From JAANXG01 sp034520625 (GTDB lineage: Bacteria; Pseudomonadota; Gammaproteobacteria; Arenicellales; JAANXG01), in contig JAXHNI010000003.1 in the NCBI GenBank assembly GCA_034520625.1, forward strand, positions 1 through 64,000: a stretch of DNA of 64,000 nt, read 5' to 3'. Positions 36,528 through 45,413 of the stretch are shown here, in pieces. The notes beneath the pieces were generated by a model. The model saw only the letters and a list, made by a program, of their open reading frames with translations, ran no database searches and was not told where the DNA came from. A program made the translations under genes and the position numbers. Within the stretch, counting starts at the first letter, position 1; every line of letters begins with the position of its first letter.

Positions 36528-37247
36528 TCAGAACCTCATCCGCTTGCGGAGGGTGACCGGCTCGTATCCGAATACACCGCTCAAATGATGAAAAAACGCA
36601 TGCTGGGCATAGCGGGACCACATTTCGTCGACGCTGTCGTTGACGCCGCGGTAACGCGTCAACGCCCGGTCCAGATCGTCGTCCAGTCCTGCCGTATCGC
36701 CCGCATGCAGCTCGACCAGTCCCAGCCAGGTCTGGGATACGCCCATGATGAACATGGGCCAGGTCGCTTGAACCGGTTTTGGCCAGTTCGGGTCGCTGGT
36801 GGCCGATAGCGCCGCGGCATTCCCGGGCCTGGTGAGGTGCACCTTTTCCAGGCGCCCGGTTTCAAGCAGGCGCCGGGTCACTGGATGGCCGGTGGCCGAG
36901 TCCCGAATCTCCCGTGCAACGGGCGGTGAGGTGTAGAAGATGAAGCTGAACTGATGGCCGGCGGGGCTCCGCCCGGCGCGCCGGTGAAACCGCCACAGCG
37001 GCAGCGACTCCCGGTGGCGCGTGATCAGATCCGAAAGCACCAGGTCGGCGATCAGCGGATCCAGGTACCAGTCCGGCTTTTCATCCTCCGGCCAGAACCA
37101 CTTGAAGCGCAGGTGGTGCCAAGCGTACTGCGGCGCATCCGGCGCCGGACCGTACTGGTGCGGGTACTTCAGCTCGACGGTCGGCGTGGCGCAGCCGGTT
37201 GCCAGAAGCAGCGCCAGACAGGTCCCGACAACAGTCGTGGTTTTCAC
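36528..37247 (-). CDS. predicted lipoprotein of unknown function
   Basis: This 239-residue protein has a lipoprotein signal peptide with the lipobox LLATGC (Cys at about 19). The mature part is rich in Trp, His and Arg (YAWHHLRFKWFWPEDEKPDWYL), with no family I recognise. It starts at a GTG at 37247 after a purine-rich run. An ATG six bases upstream opens only a three-codon frame (ATG AAT TCG TGA) overlapping this start. It is divergent from the YdcF-like gene. Confidence 0.75.
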   Translation of the reverse strand: MKTTTVVGTCLALLLATGCATPTVELKYPHQYGPAPDAPQYAWHHLRFKWFWPEDEKPDWYLDPLIADLVLSDLITRHRESLPLWRFHRRAGRSPAGHQFSFIFYTSPPVAREIRDSATGHPVTRRLLETGRLEKVHLTRPGNAAALSATSDPNWPKPVQATWPMFIMGVSQTWLGLVELHAGDTAGLDDDLDRALTRYRGVNDSVDEMWSRYAQHAFFHHLSGVFGYEPVTLRKRMRF

Positions 37248-37386
37248 GAATTCATCCCCCCGCGGTTAGCGACCGTCGCCGGAACACGGTAACCTCGACA
37301 TCCGTGCACTGCGCCGCCTCGCCGGCATGGTGCGGCGTTAACGAATATGGCGGGCTCGCATTTCCGAACACTTCGGCGGTTGACCC

Positions 37387-38100
37387 ATGACAAGCGTGTT
37401 TTTCTGGCTGGCGGCGATTGCCGCTGCGGCTGTGCTGTATTCTGCCCGGTATCGGGTGCTCCGTAAAATCGGCCGCTTTCTGGTGGTGGACGACGGGCAG
37501 CCGTCCGGCGATGCCATCGTGATCCTGAACGGGAACATCAGCACCAGAACCTACCGCGCCGTCGACCTGTACAACCGGCGCCGGGCGCCGGTTCTCATCG
37601 CCCGTCTCGCCGATACCGAGGAGGTGCGCATCGGGGTCATCCCGAATATCAGCGACGCCACCCGGGAGCTGCTGCGCCGCCGGGGGGTGGCCGACGACGA
37701 TATCGCGGTCCTCGTGTCGGACCGTTGGATCGCCGGGACCTGGCCCGAGGCGATACTGCTCTGCGACCACATCCGGCGCAACGGTTACAGAAGCGTGACC
37801 ATCGTCACGGATGCGTTCCACACCCGGCGCGCGCGGTGGACATTCCGGCGGGTCATGGGCGACGAGTGCGTGGTGTTTACCTGCGCGGCGACGTCGTATT
37901 CCCTCGCCCTCGTTGATCAATGGTGGCGGTCCGAATATGGATTCGTCCAGGTTGTGGTGGAGTACATCAAGTTTCTCCACTACCGGCGGCTGGCGCGGAG
38001 CGCGCGCGGCGACGGGCCCGCGCTGGAGGATCTGCCCCCGGCGGCGCCCGTGCGGCAGCAGGTGATCGGGCAGGACGGGGACCTGCGACGCCGCGGATAG
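37387..38100 (+). CDS. YdcF-like (DUF218) membrane-anchored protein
   Basis: This 237-residue protein has a single N-terminal hydrophobic anchor (about 3-20) and a DUF218/YdcF domain. Domain markers are GDAIVILNGNISTRTYRAVDLYNRR, the middle TWPEAILLCDHIRRNGYRSVTIVTDAFHTRRAR, and the Cys-containing FTCAATSYS. Relatives such as SanA and YdcF are linked to envelope functions and bind nucleotides, but the reaction is unknown. The last 35 residues are polar and probably disordered. A family B repeat lies downstream. Confidence 0.82.
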   Translation: MTSVFFWLAAIAAAAVLYSARYRVLRKIGRFLVVDDGQPSGDAIVILNGNISTRTYRAVDLYNRRRAPVLIARLADTEEVRIGVIPNISDATRELLRRRGVADDDIAVLVSDRWIAGTWPEAILLCDHIRRNGYRSVTIVTDAFHTRRARWTFRRVMGDECVVFTCAATSYSLALVDQWWRSEYGFVQVVVEYIKFLHYRRLARSARGDGPALEDLPPAAPVRQQVIGQDGDLRRRG

Positions 38101-38126
38101 GCGCCGATGTGATGTGTTCCGGGGGT

Positions 38127-38315
38127 GCGCCGGCAGTGGCTCAGTTTGAGCCCTGTACGGAACGAAGGCGCCGTGCCGGGGACCCGCCCCCAGGGTCGCT
38201 GTAAATACATCCGTGTACGCTCTGGCTCAAACATCCCTGTTTTCGACAGCCCTGGGGGCGGGTCCCCGGCACGGCGCTGCCCGCATTCGGTTTCAAACTG
38301 AGCCACTGCCGGCGC
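38127..38315. repeat. nested hairpin element with 54-nt conserved core (family B), copy 2
   Basis: There are two nested perfect inverted repeats. The outer arms are 23 bp (38127-38149 and 38293-38315, beginning GCGCCGGCAGTGGCTCAG) and the inner arms are 28 bp (38168-38195 and 38250-38277). The inner pair encloses the 54-nt core (38196-38249). The core matches copy 1 at 34885-34938 in 52 of 54 positions. The inner stem differs from copy 1 in its middle but pairs perfectly. Confidence 0.88.
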
Positions 38316-38441
38316 GATCGTCAGTTTGACAATGTGAACGCGGGCGATAGTATGTGTCCCGCCGCGCGACTGTATTGGTATTCAACCGAGGGGAGGAGCT
38401 TTGTCCGGATACTCAGACACCGGTCCGGTGGTATTACGTCG

Positions 38442-39404
38442 ATGCGCGTCCTGATCACCGGTGCCGCCGGGTTCCTGGGCCGCCGCCTTTTCCGGGCCCT
38501 CGTCCACAAGCAAACCCTGGCGGATGCCGCCGGCGAGCAGCGCCGGCTCACCGAGATCCACCTGGCGGATATCGTCGACGTCGAGCCGCCGGAAAGTGAA
38601 GACGCTGCCGTTACGGTGCTGCGCGGCGACCTGGCCGACACGGACTTCGTCGAACAACTTGCCGCCGGCGGTTATGACAGTATTTTTCACCTGGCCGCCT
38701 ACCTGACCATGCATGCGGAGAAGGATCCGGTTCTCGCCTACAGGGTCAACGTGGAGGCGCTGCGGGCCATCATGGAGGGGGTCGAGGATTGCCCCAGGCT
38801 GGTGTTCACGTCGTCGATCGCGGTGTTTGGCGGCGACCTGCCGGATACCGTTGATAACGATGTGGCGCCCGCGCCGACAACGACTTATGGCACACACAAG
38901 GCCATCAACGAGCTTCTTATTGCCGACTACAGCCGCCACGGCAGAGTCGATGGCCGCGCCCTGCGTCTGCCCATTGTGCTGATACGCCCGGGCGAGCCGC
39001 AACCGGTGGTCTCGGACCGGGTGGCGGCGATCGCGCGCGAGCCCTTGAACGGCCGTGATACCGTCGCCGCGCTGGCGCCGGAGACCCGGCTGCCGGTGGT
39101 CTCGGTGGGCGCGGTGGCCGCCGCGCTGCTGCGGGTCCACGACCTGCCTGCGGCGGACCTGCCGCCGAAACGGGCCTTCAACCTGCCGGCGCTGACCGTC
39201 CGGGTCTCGGACATGGCCGCGTCCGTGCAGCGCAAGGGTGGCAGCGGACAAATCGACTTTGTGCCCGACCCCCGGATGCAGGCCATCGTCGACGGCTGGC
39301 CCCGGCATTTCGTGTCGGAACATGCGGCTTCGCTGGGGATCGGGCCCGACGCGGATTTCGATGCCATTATCGACGACTACATGACACACAGGACCGACCA
39401 CTGA
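38442..39404 (+). CDS. NAD-dependent epimerase/dehydratase, D-erythronate dehydrogenase-like
   Basis: This 320-residue extended short-chain dehydrogenase has the NAD motif GAAGFLG at residues 7-13 and the catalytic Y149-x3-K153 in TYGTHKAINELL, with Ser124/125 in FTSSIAVFGG. The stretch HLAAYLTMHAEKDP and the C-terminal layout resemble D-erythronate dehydrogenase (DenD), which oxidises D-erythronate to 2-oxo-tetronate. No DenE-type kinase or aldolase lies nearby, so the assignment is by resemblance only. It starts a tightly packed catabolic gene run. I use the ATG at 38442, where the Rossmann fold begins. Confidence 0.8.
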   Translation: MRVLITGAAGFLGRRLFRALVHKQTLADAAGEQRRLTEIHLADIVDVEPPESEDAAVTVLRGDLADTDFVEQLAAGGYDSIFHLAAYLTMHAEKDPVLAYRVNVEALRAIMEGVEDCPRLVFTSSIAVFGGDLPDTVDNDVAPAPTTTYGTHKAINELLIADYSRHGRVDGRALRLPIVLIRPGEPQPVVSDRVAAIAREPLNGRDTVAALAPETRLPVVSVGAVAAALLRVHDLPAADLPPKRAFNLPALTVRVSDMAASVQRKGGSGQIDFVPDPRMQAIVDGWPRHFVSEHAASLGIGPDADFDAIIDDYMTHRTDH

Positions 39405-39405
39405 C

Positions 39406-40749
39406 GTGACCCACGCGGAGAAGCTCACCCACCCGACGCCCGCGGCAACCGCCGGCACCGCTGATATCTGCATCATCGGTGCGGGATCCTCCGGCGTGAC
39501 CGTCGCCAAGGCCCTGAAGGAAAAAGGGCTCGCGTTCGACATGTTCGAGAAAGGCTCGGACATCGGCGGCATGTGGCGGTACGAGAACGACAACGGGCAA
39601 TCCTCCTGCTACGCCTCCCTGCATATCGATACCAGCCGGCCGAACCTGGGCTACAGCGATTTTCCCATCGACCCGTCGCTGCCGGATTTCCTGTCGCACC
39701 GGCAGTTTCTGGCGCATCTGGAGGCCTACGCCGATCACTTCGGCATCCGTCCCCTGGTCACCTTCAACACCCGGGTCGAGACGGTGACGCCGCAGGCCGG
39801 CCGCTGGCGGGTCAGGTTGTCGGACGGAGAAGAGCATGATTACGGCACCGTGATCGTTGCCAACGGGCACCTGTCGGATCCGCGCATGCCGGATTTTCCC
39901 GGCCGGTTCGACGGGGACGCCATCCATTCCCACTATTACCGCACCGCCGCGCCCTACGAGGGCAAGCGGGTCATGGTGGTGGGGCTGGGCAACTCGGCGG
40001 TGGACATTGCCGTGGACCTGTGCCGCCGGGCGAGCCATGTCATCGTCTCCACCCGGCGCAGCGCCTGGGTCATGCCCAAGTACCTGATGGGCATTCCCAT
40101 CGACCAGTGGTCCGGCTTCATGTCCAGAAAGCTGAAGCTGCCGACCACCGTGACCCGTCGGATCATGTCCCGGCTGATCCGGCTCGGGGTGGGGGATCAG
40201 CGCCGGTTCGGCCTGCCGCGGCCGGCGCATCCCATGTGGCGCGAGCATGCCACCCTCAGCCAGGAGCTGCTGCCCTACGCGGGGCACGGCTGGATCACCA
40301 TCAAGCCAAACGTCCAGGAGCTCCGCGGCGACCGGGTCGACTTCGTCGACGGCACCGAAGCGCCGGTGGACTCGATCATCTACGCTACCGGCTACCGGAC
40401 GACGTTCCCATTCCTTCCGGCGGAGGTTTTCGATCCGGAAACCCAGGCGGGCAGGCTCTACCGCCGGATGATGCCGCCGGGCCGGCCGGGCCTGATCTTC
40501 GCCGGGCTGGTCCAGCCCATCGGGCCGACGATTCCGCTGGTGGAAGTTCAGGGGAAGTGGATAGCCGGGGTGCTTTCGGGCGGCGTAGCGCTGCCGGACG
40601 AAGCGGACCAGCAGCGGGAAGTGGACCGGCACCGCGAGCGCCAGCGCCGGACCTACCTGGACAGCGCCCGCTACGTGCTGGAAGTCGACTACGGTCTGTA
40701 CACCCGGCAGATGAAGGCCGATATGCAGTCGGGCCGGGCGGGGATCTGA
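39406..40749 (+). CDS. flavin-containing monooxygenase
   Basis: This 447-residue class B flavoprotein monooxygenase has an FAD motif GAGSSGVTVAKAL near residue 25 and an NADPH motif VVGLGNSAVDIAVDL near residue 195. Between them is an FMO-type identifying motif, FPGRFDGDAIHSHYY. Such enzymes oxygenate N, S or carbonyl groups, and some act as Baeyer-Villiger enzymes. The GTG start lies two bases after the previous stop, so it is in the same operon as the DenD-like gene. The neighbouring hydrolase, SDR and hydroxyacyl-CoA dehydrogenase suggest a catabolic role for oxygenation and ring or chain cleavage. Confidence 0.88.
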   Translation: MTHAEKLTHPTPAATAGTADICIIGAGSSGVTVAKALKEKGLAFDMFEKGSDIGGMWRYENDNGQSSCYASLHIDTSRPNLGYSDFPIDPSLPDFLSHRQFLAHLEAYADHFGIRPLVTFNTRVETVTPQAGRWRVRLSDGEEHDYGTVIVANGHLSDPRMPDFPGRFDGDAIHSHYYRTAAPYEGKRVMVVGLGNSAVDIAVDLCRRASHVIVSTRRSAWVMPKYLMGIPIDQWSGFMSRKLKLPTTVTRRIMSRLIRLGVGDQRRFGLPRPAHPMWREHATLSQELLPYAGHGWITIKPNVQELRGDRVDFVDGTEAPVDSIIYATGYRTTFPFLPAEVFDPETQAGRLYRRMMPPGRPGLIFAGLVQPIGPTIPLVEVQGKWIAGVLSGGVALPDEADQQREVDRHRERQRRTYLDSARYVLEVDYGLYTRQMKADMQSGRAGI

Positions 40750-40774
40750 ATGGCGCCTCACTTGTGTAGCAACC

Positions 40775-41830
40775 GTGGCTGACCCACGCTGGAAACAGCG
40801 CCCCGAACGGTCGAACTGGGGTGATTTCGGCGCCGACGACCGTCTGGGTCGCCTGAACCTGATTACCCGGGACAAGGTGCGTGAAGGCCTGGCGGAAGCG
40901 GTCGAGGGCTTCACATTCTGTCTGTCGCTGCCGTTGGACTACCCGGGTGGCAGCGACTTGAACCCGCGGCGGAAGCCGCCGATCCTGCGTCCCACGCTGC
41001 GCGACGACCGGCCCAATTTCAACACCGTGCTGAACGGGGACCAGGCGGACGCCACGGACGTGTTCTGCGACGACCTGGCGATTCTCCACCTGCAGTATTC
41101 CACCCAATGGGATGCGCTGTGCCATATCGGCTCGCAGTTCGACGCCGACGGCGACGGCGTCGCGGAAAGGGTCTACTACAACGGATTCCGGGCCGGGGTG
41201 GAGATCTTGGGTCCGGAGCACCCGGATGGGGCGGGACTCGCACCGGGGATAACCCACCACAGCACGTCGAATGCCGGACCGCTGGGAATCGACGGCATGG
41301 CCGCCCACGGTGTACAGGGTCGTGGGGTGATGATCGATCTACATGCCCACCATGGCAACGCCTATACCCTGGTGGGCTACGACGCCTTGATGCGGGTGAT
41401 GGAGGCCGACGGGGTCGAAGTGGAGCGGGGCGACATGGTCTGCCTGCACACCGGCTTCGCGCAGGTGGTGCTGGACATGGCACGCCATCCGGACGCGGAA
41501 ACGCTTCACAACGCGTGCTCGGTACTGAACGGGCGCGACGACAGGCTTCTCGACTGGATCACGGACTCCGGCCTGGCTACCCTGATCGCCGACAACTACG
41601 CCGTCGAAGCCTTTCCATCGCCGCCGGGGGAAACCGGCGGCTGTGCGGTACTGCCGCTGCACGAGCACTGCCTGTTCAGGAACGGTATCCATCTGGGTGA
41701 GCTCTGGCACCTTACGCCGCTGGCCCGCTGGCTGAGGCAGCACAGCCGTCATCGGTTTTTGCTCACGGCGCCGCCACTGCGCCTGCCCGGCGCCGCGGGC
41801 TCGCCGGTGACGCCGGTGGCGACGGTCTGA
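40775..41830 (+). CDS. cyclase-family (Cyclase_2, KynB-like) hydrolase
   Basis: This 351-residue protein belongs to the metal-dependent cyclase family that includes kynurenine formamidase KynB and isatin hydrolase. The recognisable region is LQYSTQWDALCHIG, corresponding to the family's His/Asp metal motif, followed by the GVMIDLHAHHG segment and a late GDMVCLHTGFAQ. The start is a GTG at 40775. The stop overlaps the ATG of the SDR gene by one base. In this cluster it may open a lactone or amide produced by the preceding monooxygenase, which is inference. Confidence 0.85.
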   Translation: MADPRWKQRPERSNWGDFGADDRLGRLNLITRDKVREGLAEAVEGFTFCLSLPLDYPGGSDLNPRRKPPILRPTLRDDRPNFNTVLNGDQADATDVFCDDLAILHLQYSTQWDALCHIGSQFDADGDGVAERVYYNGFRAGVEILGPEHPDGAGLAPGITHHSTSNAGPLGIDGMAAHGVQGRGVMIDLHAHHGNAYTLVGYDALMRVMEADGVEVERGDMVCLHTGFAQVVLDMARHPDAETLHNACSVLNGRDDRLLDWITDSGLATLIADNYAVEAFPSPPGETGGCAVLPLHEHCLFRNGIHLGELWHLTPLARWLRQHSRHRFLLTAPPLRLPGAAGSPVTPVATV

Positions 41831-42525
41831 TGGACCGGGTACTGATCACCGGCGGGGCCGCCGGGATCGGGGCCGCCTGCGCGGAACGATGCCGCGAGGA
41901 CGGCTACGAGCCCGTGGTGGTGGACCGGGTTGGAGGCGGTATCCGCGCCGACCTGTCCGATCCGGCGGAGACGGCGGCGGCGCTGGAGCGGGCGTTGGCC
42001 GACGGCCCCATCACGCGGCTGGTGAACAATGTCGGAATGGTCGCGCCGGCGCCGGTGGAGGACCAGACCCTGGAGGAGCTCGACCGCGTCATGTCGCTGA
42101 ATCTGCGCTGCGCCATGCAGTGCCTGCAGGCCCTGCTGCCGGGTATGAAGGCCGCCGGATTCGGGCGCGTGGTCAACATCTCGTCCCGAGCCGCGCTTGG
42201 CAAGGCACACCGTACGGCGTACGCGGCGACCAAGGCGGGACTGCTCGGGATGACGCGGGTCTGGGCGCTGGAGCTGGGCGCCCACGGCATCACCGTCAAC
42301 GCCGTCGGGCCGGGACCCATCCGCACCGAGCTTTTCGATCGCGCCAATCCGCCCGGTGCGCCGGCGACCCGCGCCATCGTGGAGGCGGTGCCGGTCGGCC
42401 GGATGGGTATGCCGGAGGACGTGGCCCACACGGTCAGCCACCTGCTCGATGCGCGCTCGGGCTTCGTCACCGGGCAGGTGCTCTATGTCTGCGGCGGCAT
42501 GACTGCCGGCACAGCCGGAATCTGA
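41830..42525 (+). CDS. short-chain dehydrogenase/reductase
   Basis: This 231-residue classical SDR has the cofactor motif TGGAAGIG at 7-14, NNVG in the NNAG position (66-69), catalytic Ser118/119 and Y131-x3-K135 in YAATKAGLLG. It should interconvert an alcohol and a ketone with NAD(P). It shares a base with the hydrolase stop upstream and ends one base before the next ATG, so it is translated as part of the catabolic operon. Confidence 0.9.
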   Translation: MDRVLITGGAAGIGAACAERCREDGYEPVVVDRVGGGIRADLSDPAETAAALERALADGPITRLVNNVGMVAPAPVEDQTLEELDRVMSLNLRCAMQCLQALLPGMKAAGFGRVVNISSRAALGKAHRTAYAATKAGLLGMTRVWALELGAHGITVNAVGPGPIRTELFDRANPPGAPATRAIVEAVPVGRMGMPEDVAHTVSHLLDARSGFVTGQVLYVCGGMTAGTAGI

Positions 42526-42526
42526 G

Positions 42527-43468
42527 ATGACGGCGGTCGGCATCGTCGGGGGCGGCGCCATCGGCGTGGGATTCGCCATCGTCTTCGCGCGCGCCGGGCA
42601 CCCGGTGCGGTTGCAGGACCCGGACCCGGGCCGGCGGGCCGCCGTGCCTGGGGAAATCGCCGACCGGCTCGCCGGGCTCGCGGAGTTCGGCCTGATCGAC
42701 GAGTCCGCCGCGGAGATTGCCGCCCGCGTAGTGGTCGTCGACACCCTGGAAGAGGCGGCCGGGGGTGCCGGGCTGGTCCAGGAATGCGCCCCGGAACAGA
42801 CCGATGTGAAAGCGGCGCTGTTCGCCCGGCTCGACCGGGTTGCCCCGGCGGCAGCGATTCTCGCCACCGCCTCGTCGGCGATTCCCGTATCCCGGTTCGC
42901 CGCCGGCCTGTCCGGCCGCGGCCGATGCCTGGTCGCGCATCCGGGCAATCCGCCCTGGGTGATCCCGGTGATCGAGGTCGTTCCGGCGGCCTTCACCGAC
43001 CCGGCGGTGGCCGACCGCGCGGCGTCGTTCTACGCGGACTGCGGCATGTCGCCGGTACGCCTGAACAGGGAAGTGGAAGGCTTTGTCTTCAACCGCCTGC
43101 AGGGTGCGCTCCTGCGCGAGGCTTACTGCCTGGTCCGCGACGGGGTGGCGGATGTGGCAGACATAGATCGGCTCGTCCGCGACGGCCTGGGTATGCGCTG
43201 GTCCGTGGTGGGGCCGTTCGAAGCCGTGGACCTGAACACCCGCGGCGGGATCGCCGCCCATGCCGAGCGGATGGGGCCGGCCTACGCCCGAATGGGGGCG
43301 GAACGGGGCCAGGACGACCCCTGGACCCCGGAGCTGGTGGCCCGGGTCGCCGGCCAGCGCCGCGTGGACCTGCCGCCGGACGGGCGGGAGGCGCGGATAC
43401 GGTGGCGCGACCGGGAATTGTTGGCGCTGTCGGCACACCGCCGAGGCCGGGCCACGGGAAGCCGCTGA
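42527..43468 (+). CDS. 3-hydroxyacyl-CoA dehydrogenase-type protein (lambda-crystallin/L-gulonate dehydrogenase-like)
   Basis: This 313-residue NAD-dependent dehydrogenase has an N-terminal Rossmann motif GIVGGGAIGVGFA and catalytic His138 in AHPGNPPWVIPVIEVVP, with the partner Glu150. This segment is the hallmark of the lambda-crystallin, gulonate dehydrogenase and carnitine dehydrogenase subgroup rather than of FadB. It is the last gene of the tight operon. A short-chain 3-hydroxy acid or its CoA ester is the likely substrate. Confidence 0.87.
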   Translation: MTAVGIVGGGAIGVGFAIVFARAGHPVRLQDPDPGRRAAVPGEIADRLAGLAEFGLIDESAAEIAARVVVVDTLEEAAGGAGLVQECAPEQTDVKAALFARLDRVAPAAAILATASSAIPVSRFAAGLSGRGRCLVAHPGNPPWVIPVIEVVPAAFTDPAVADRAASFYADCGMSPVRLNREVEGFVFNRLQGALLREAYCLVRDGVADVADIDRLVRDGLGMRWSVVGPFEAVDLNTRGGIAAHAERMGPAYARMGAERGQDDPWTPELVARVAGQRRVDLPPDGREARIRWRDRELLALSAHRRGRATGSR

Positions 43469-43602
43469 AGGGCGGGTGGCACGCTGAACCGCGCCCCGGC
43501 GTGCTCACCGCCCCGCCGCCGGGGGTGGTACGATAGATCGCATCCCGTGCGTCCATTCAAAACCCAGTCCCGTCGCCACCGCGGCGCTGAAGGAGCAAGT
43601 GC

Positions 43603-45309
43603 ATGAGCTCAGATCCCACCCCGATTTTCCCTCAAGCGGACGACACCCGGTCGCCGGTGCCGGCCCATGCCACCCACGAAGTCCTGAACCAACCGGGCGA
43701 CCTGGTGGACTACAACGCCTTTACCGGCGACGCGGCGCTGGTGGATGCCGTTCGCGCGTTCGGCGGGGACTGGGCGGCAGTGCGTCTCGAGCGCACCGGC
43801 GAGCAGGTCGGATCGGCGCGGGTGCAGCAGGCGGCGCGGGTGGCCAACCGCAACGAGCCCGAGCTCGTCACCCACGATCGCTTCGGGCACCGCGTCGACG
43901 TCATCGAGTTCCATCCGGCGTGGCACGACCTGATGGGTCTGATATTCGGCAGTGAATGCCATTCCCTGGCCTGGACGGAGCCCCGCCCCGGCGCCCATGT
44001 CGCTCGCGCGGGCCTGAGCTACCTGTGGAACCAGGGCGAGAACGGGGTCTGCTGCCCCATGGGCATGACCTTCGCGTCCGTGGCCGCCCTGCGCCACGAT
44101 CCGGCGGTGGCCGCGCAGTGGGAGCCGCTGGTCCTGCGGGCCGGCTACGACCCGCGTCCTATCCACGCCGGCGACAAGTCCGCCATCACGGTGGGCATGG
44201 CGATGACGGAGAAGCAGGGCGGATCGGACCTGCGCAAGACGCAAAGCACGGCGCGTCCCATGGGTGGGCAGACCGGCTCGGGCGCCGAGTATCTGCTCAC
44301 CGGCCACAAGTGGTTCTTCTCGGTGCCGATGAGCGATATCTTCCTGACCCTGGCGCGGACCGACAACGGTGTGTCGTGTTTCCTGGCCCCGGGTTGGCTG
44401 CCGGACGGCTCGCGCAACCGCCTGCGTATCCAGCGCCTGAAGGACAAGTGCGGCAACCGTTCCAACGCCTCCTCCGAGATCGAGTTCCAGGACCTCTACG
44501 CCGTGATGGTGGGGGAGGAGGGCCACGGTATCCGCACCATCATCGAAATGGCCCACCTCACCCGGCTCGACTTCGCCGTCGGTTCGTCGGGGCTCATGCG
44601 CCAGGCACTGAGCCAGGCGATTCATCACGTCAGCCACCGCGCCGGTTTCGACCGCAACCTGGTGGAGCAGCCCATCATGGCCAACGTCATCGCCGACCTG
44701 GCTGTCGAGTCCGAGGCGTTCGTCTGGCTGAGCATGCGCCTGGCGCGGACCCTGGACCACGGCGAGTCCGACGATGCCGAGCGGCTGCTGTCGCGCATCG
44801 CCACCCCCATGGCCAAGTACTGGGCCTGCAAGCAGGCGCCGGCTTTCGTCGCCGAGGCGCTGGAGTGCCACGGCGGCAACGGCTTCATCGAGGATCACCT
44901 GATGGCGAGGCTCTATCGCGAGGCGCCCCTCAATGGCATCTGGGAGGGCGTTTCCAACGTGATCTGCCTGGACGTCATCCGCGCCATACAGCGCGAGCCG
45001 GACTGCGTCGATGTGCTCCTGGCGGAAATCGGGCAGGCCGCCGGCGAGGACCGGGCGCTTGACGGGTATACCGCCGAGCTGGAGAAGCGCCTTCGACGGC
45101 TGCCCGACAACGAGGGCGAGGCCCGACACACCGTGGAAATGATGGGCTATGCCCTGCAGGGCAGCCTGCTGCGCCGGTATGCGCCCGCGGCGGTGGCGGA
45201 TGCCTTCTCCGTCAGCCGGCTGGCCGGCCATTCGGGGCGGGGGTTCGGCACCCTGCCCGCCGGTGTGGACACCCGGGGGATCATCGACCGCGCCGTAATC
45301 CGGGCCTGA
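43603..45309 (+). CDS. acyl-CoA dehydrogenase, AidB-like
   Basis: This 568-residue flavoprotein matches the AidB branch of acyl-CoA dehydrogenases in its length and motifs. Examples are GENGVCCPMGMTF, the flavin-side AMTEKQGGSDLR, GHKWFFSVPMSD and ALECHGGNGFIEDHLMARLYREAPLNGIWEGVSNV. E. coli AidB binds DNA and is linked to the alkylation response, but many relatives may simply be acyl-CoA dehydrogenases. AAGGAG precedes the ATG. It is 134 bases downstream of the catabolic operon on the same strand and faces a convergent TetR gene. Confidence 0.9.
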   Translation: MSSDPTPIFPQADDTRSPVPAHATHEVLNQPGDLVDYNAFTGDAALVDAVRAFGGDWAAVRLERTGEQVGSARVQQAARVANRNEPELVTHDRFGHRVDVIEFHPAWHDLMGLIFGSECHSLAWTEPRPGAHVARAGLSYLWNQGENGVCCPMGMTFASVAALRHDPAVAAQWEPLVLRAGYDPRPIHAGDKSAITVGMAMTEKQGGSDLRKTQSTARPMGGQTGSGAEYLLTGHKWFFSVPMSDIFLTLARTDNGVSCFLAPGWLPDGSRNRLRIQRLKDKCGNRSNASSEIEFQDLYAVMVGEEGHGIRTIIEMAHLTRLDFAVGSSGLMRQALSQAIHHVSHRAGFDRNLVEQPIMANVIADLAVESEAFVWLSMRLARTLDHGESDDAERLLSRIATPMAKYWACKQAPAFVAEALECHGGNGFIEDHLMARLYREAPLNGIWEGVSNVICLDVIRAIQREPDCVDVLLAEIGQAAGEDRALDGYTAELEKRLRRLPDNEGEARHTVEMMGYALQGSLLRRYAPAAVADAFSVSRLAGHSGRGFGTLPAGVDTRGIIDRAVIRA

Positions 45310-45413
45310 GCTTCCCCGGACACGAGTCGGGCGCCGCCGGGCTACTGCAACGCGGGCACCCGCGACGTGACGCGACGACGGGAGGTGCGCTGCCGGGTTC
45401 CGGCCGGGCTTTC

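Noticed and set aside
43609..45231. Open frame of 540 codons opposite the aidB-like gene
   Set aside because: It is an antisense shadow. The plus-strand gene has clear acyl-CoA dehydrogenase motifs and a ribosome-binding site.
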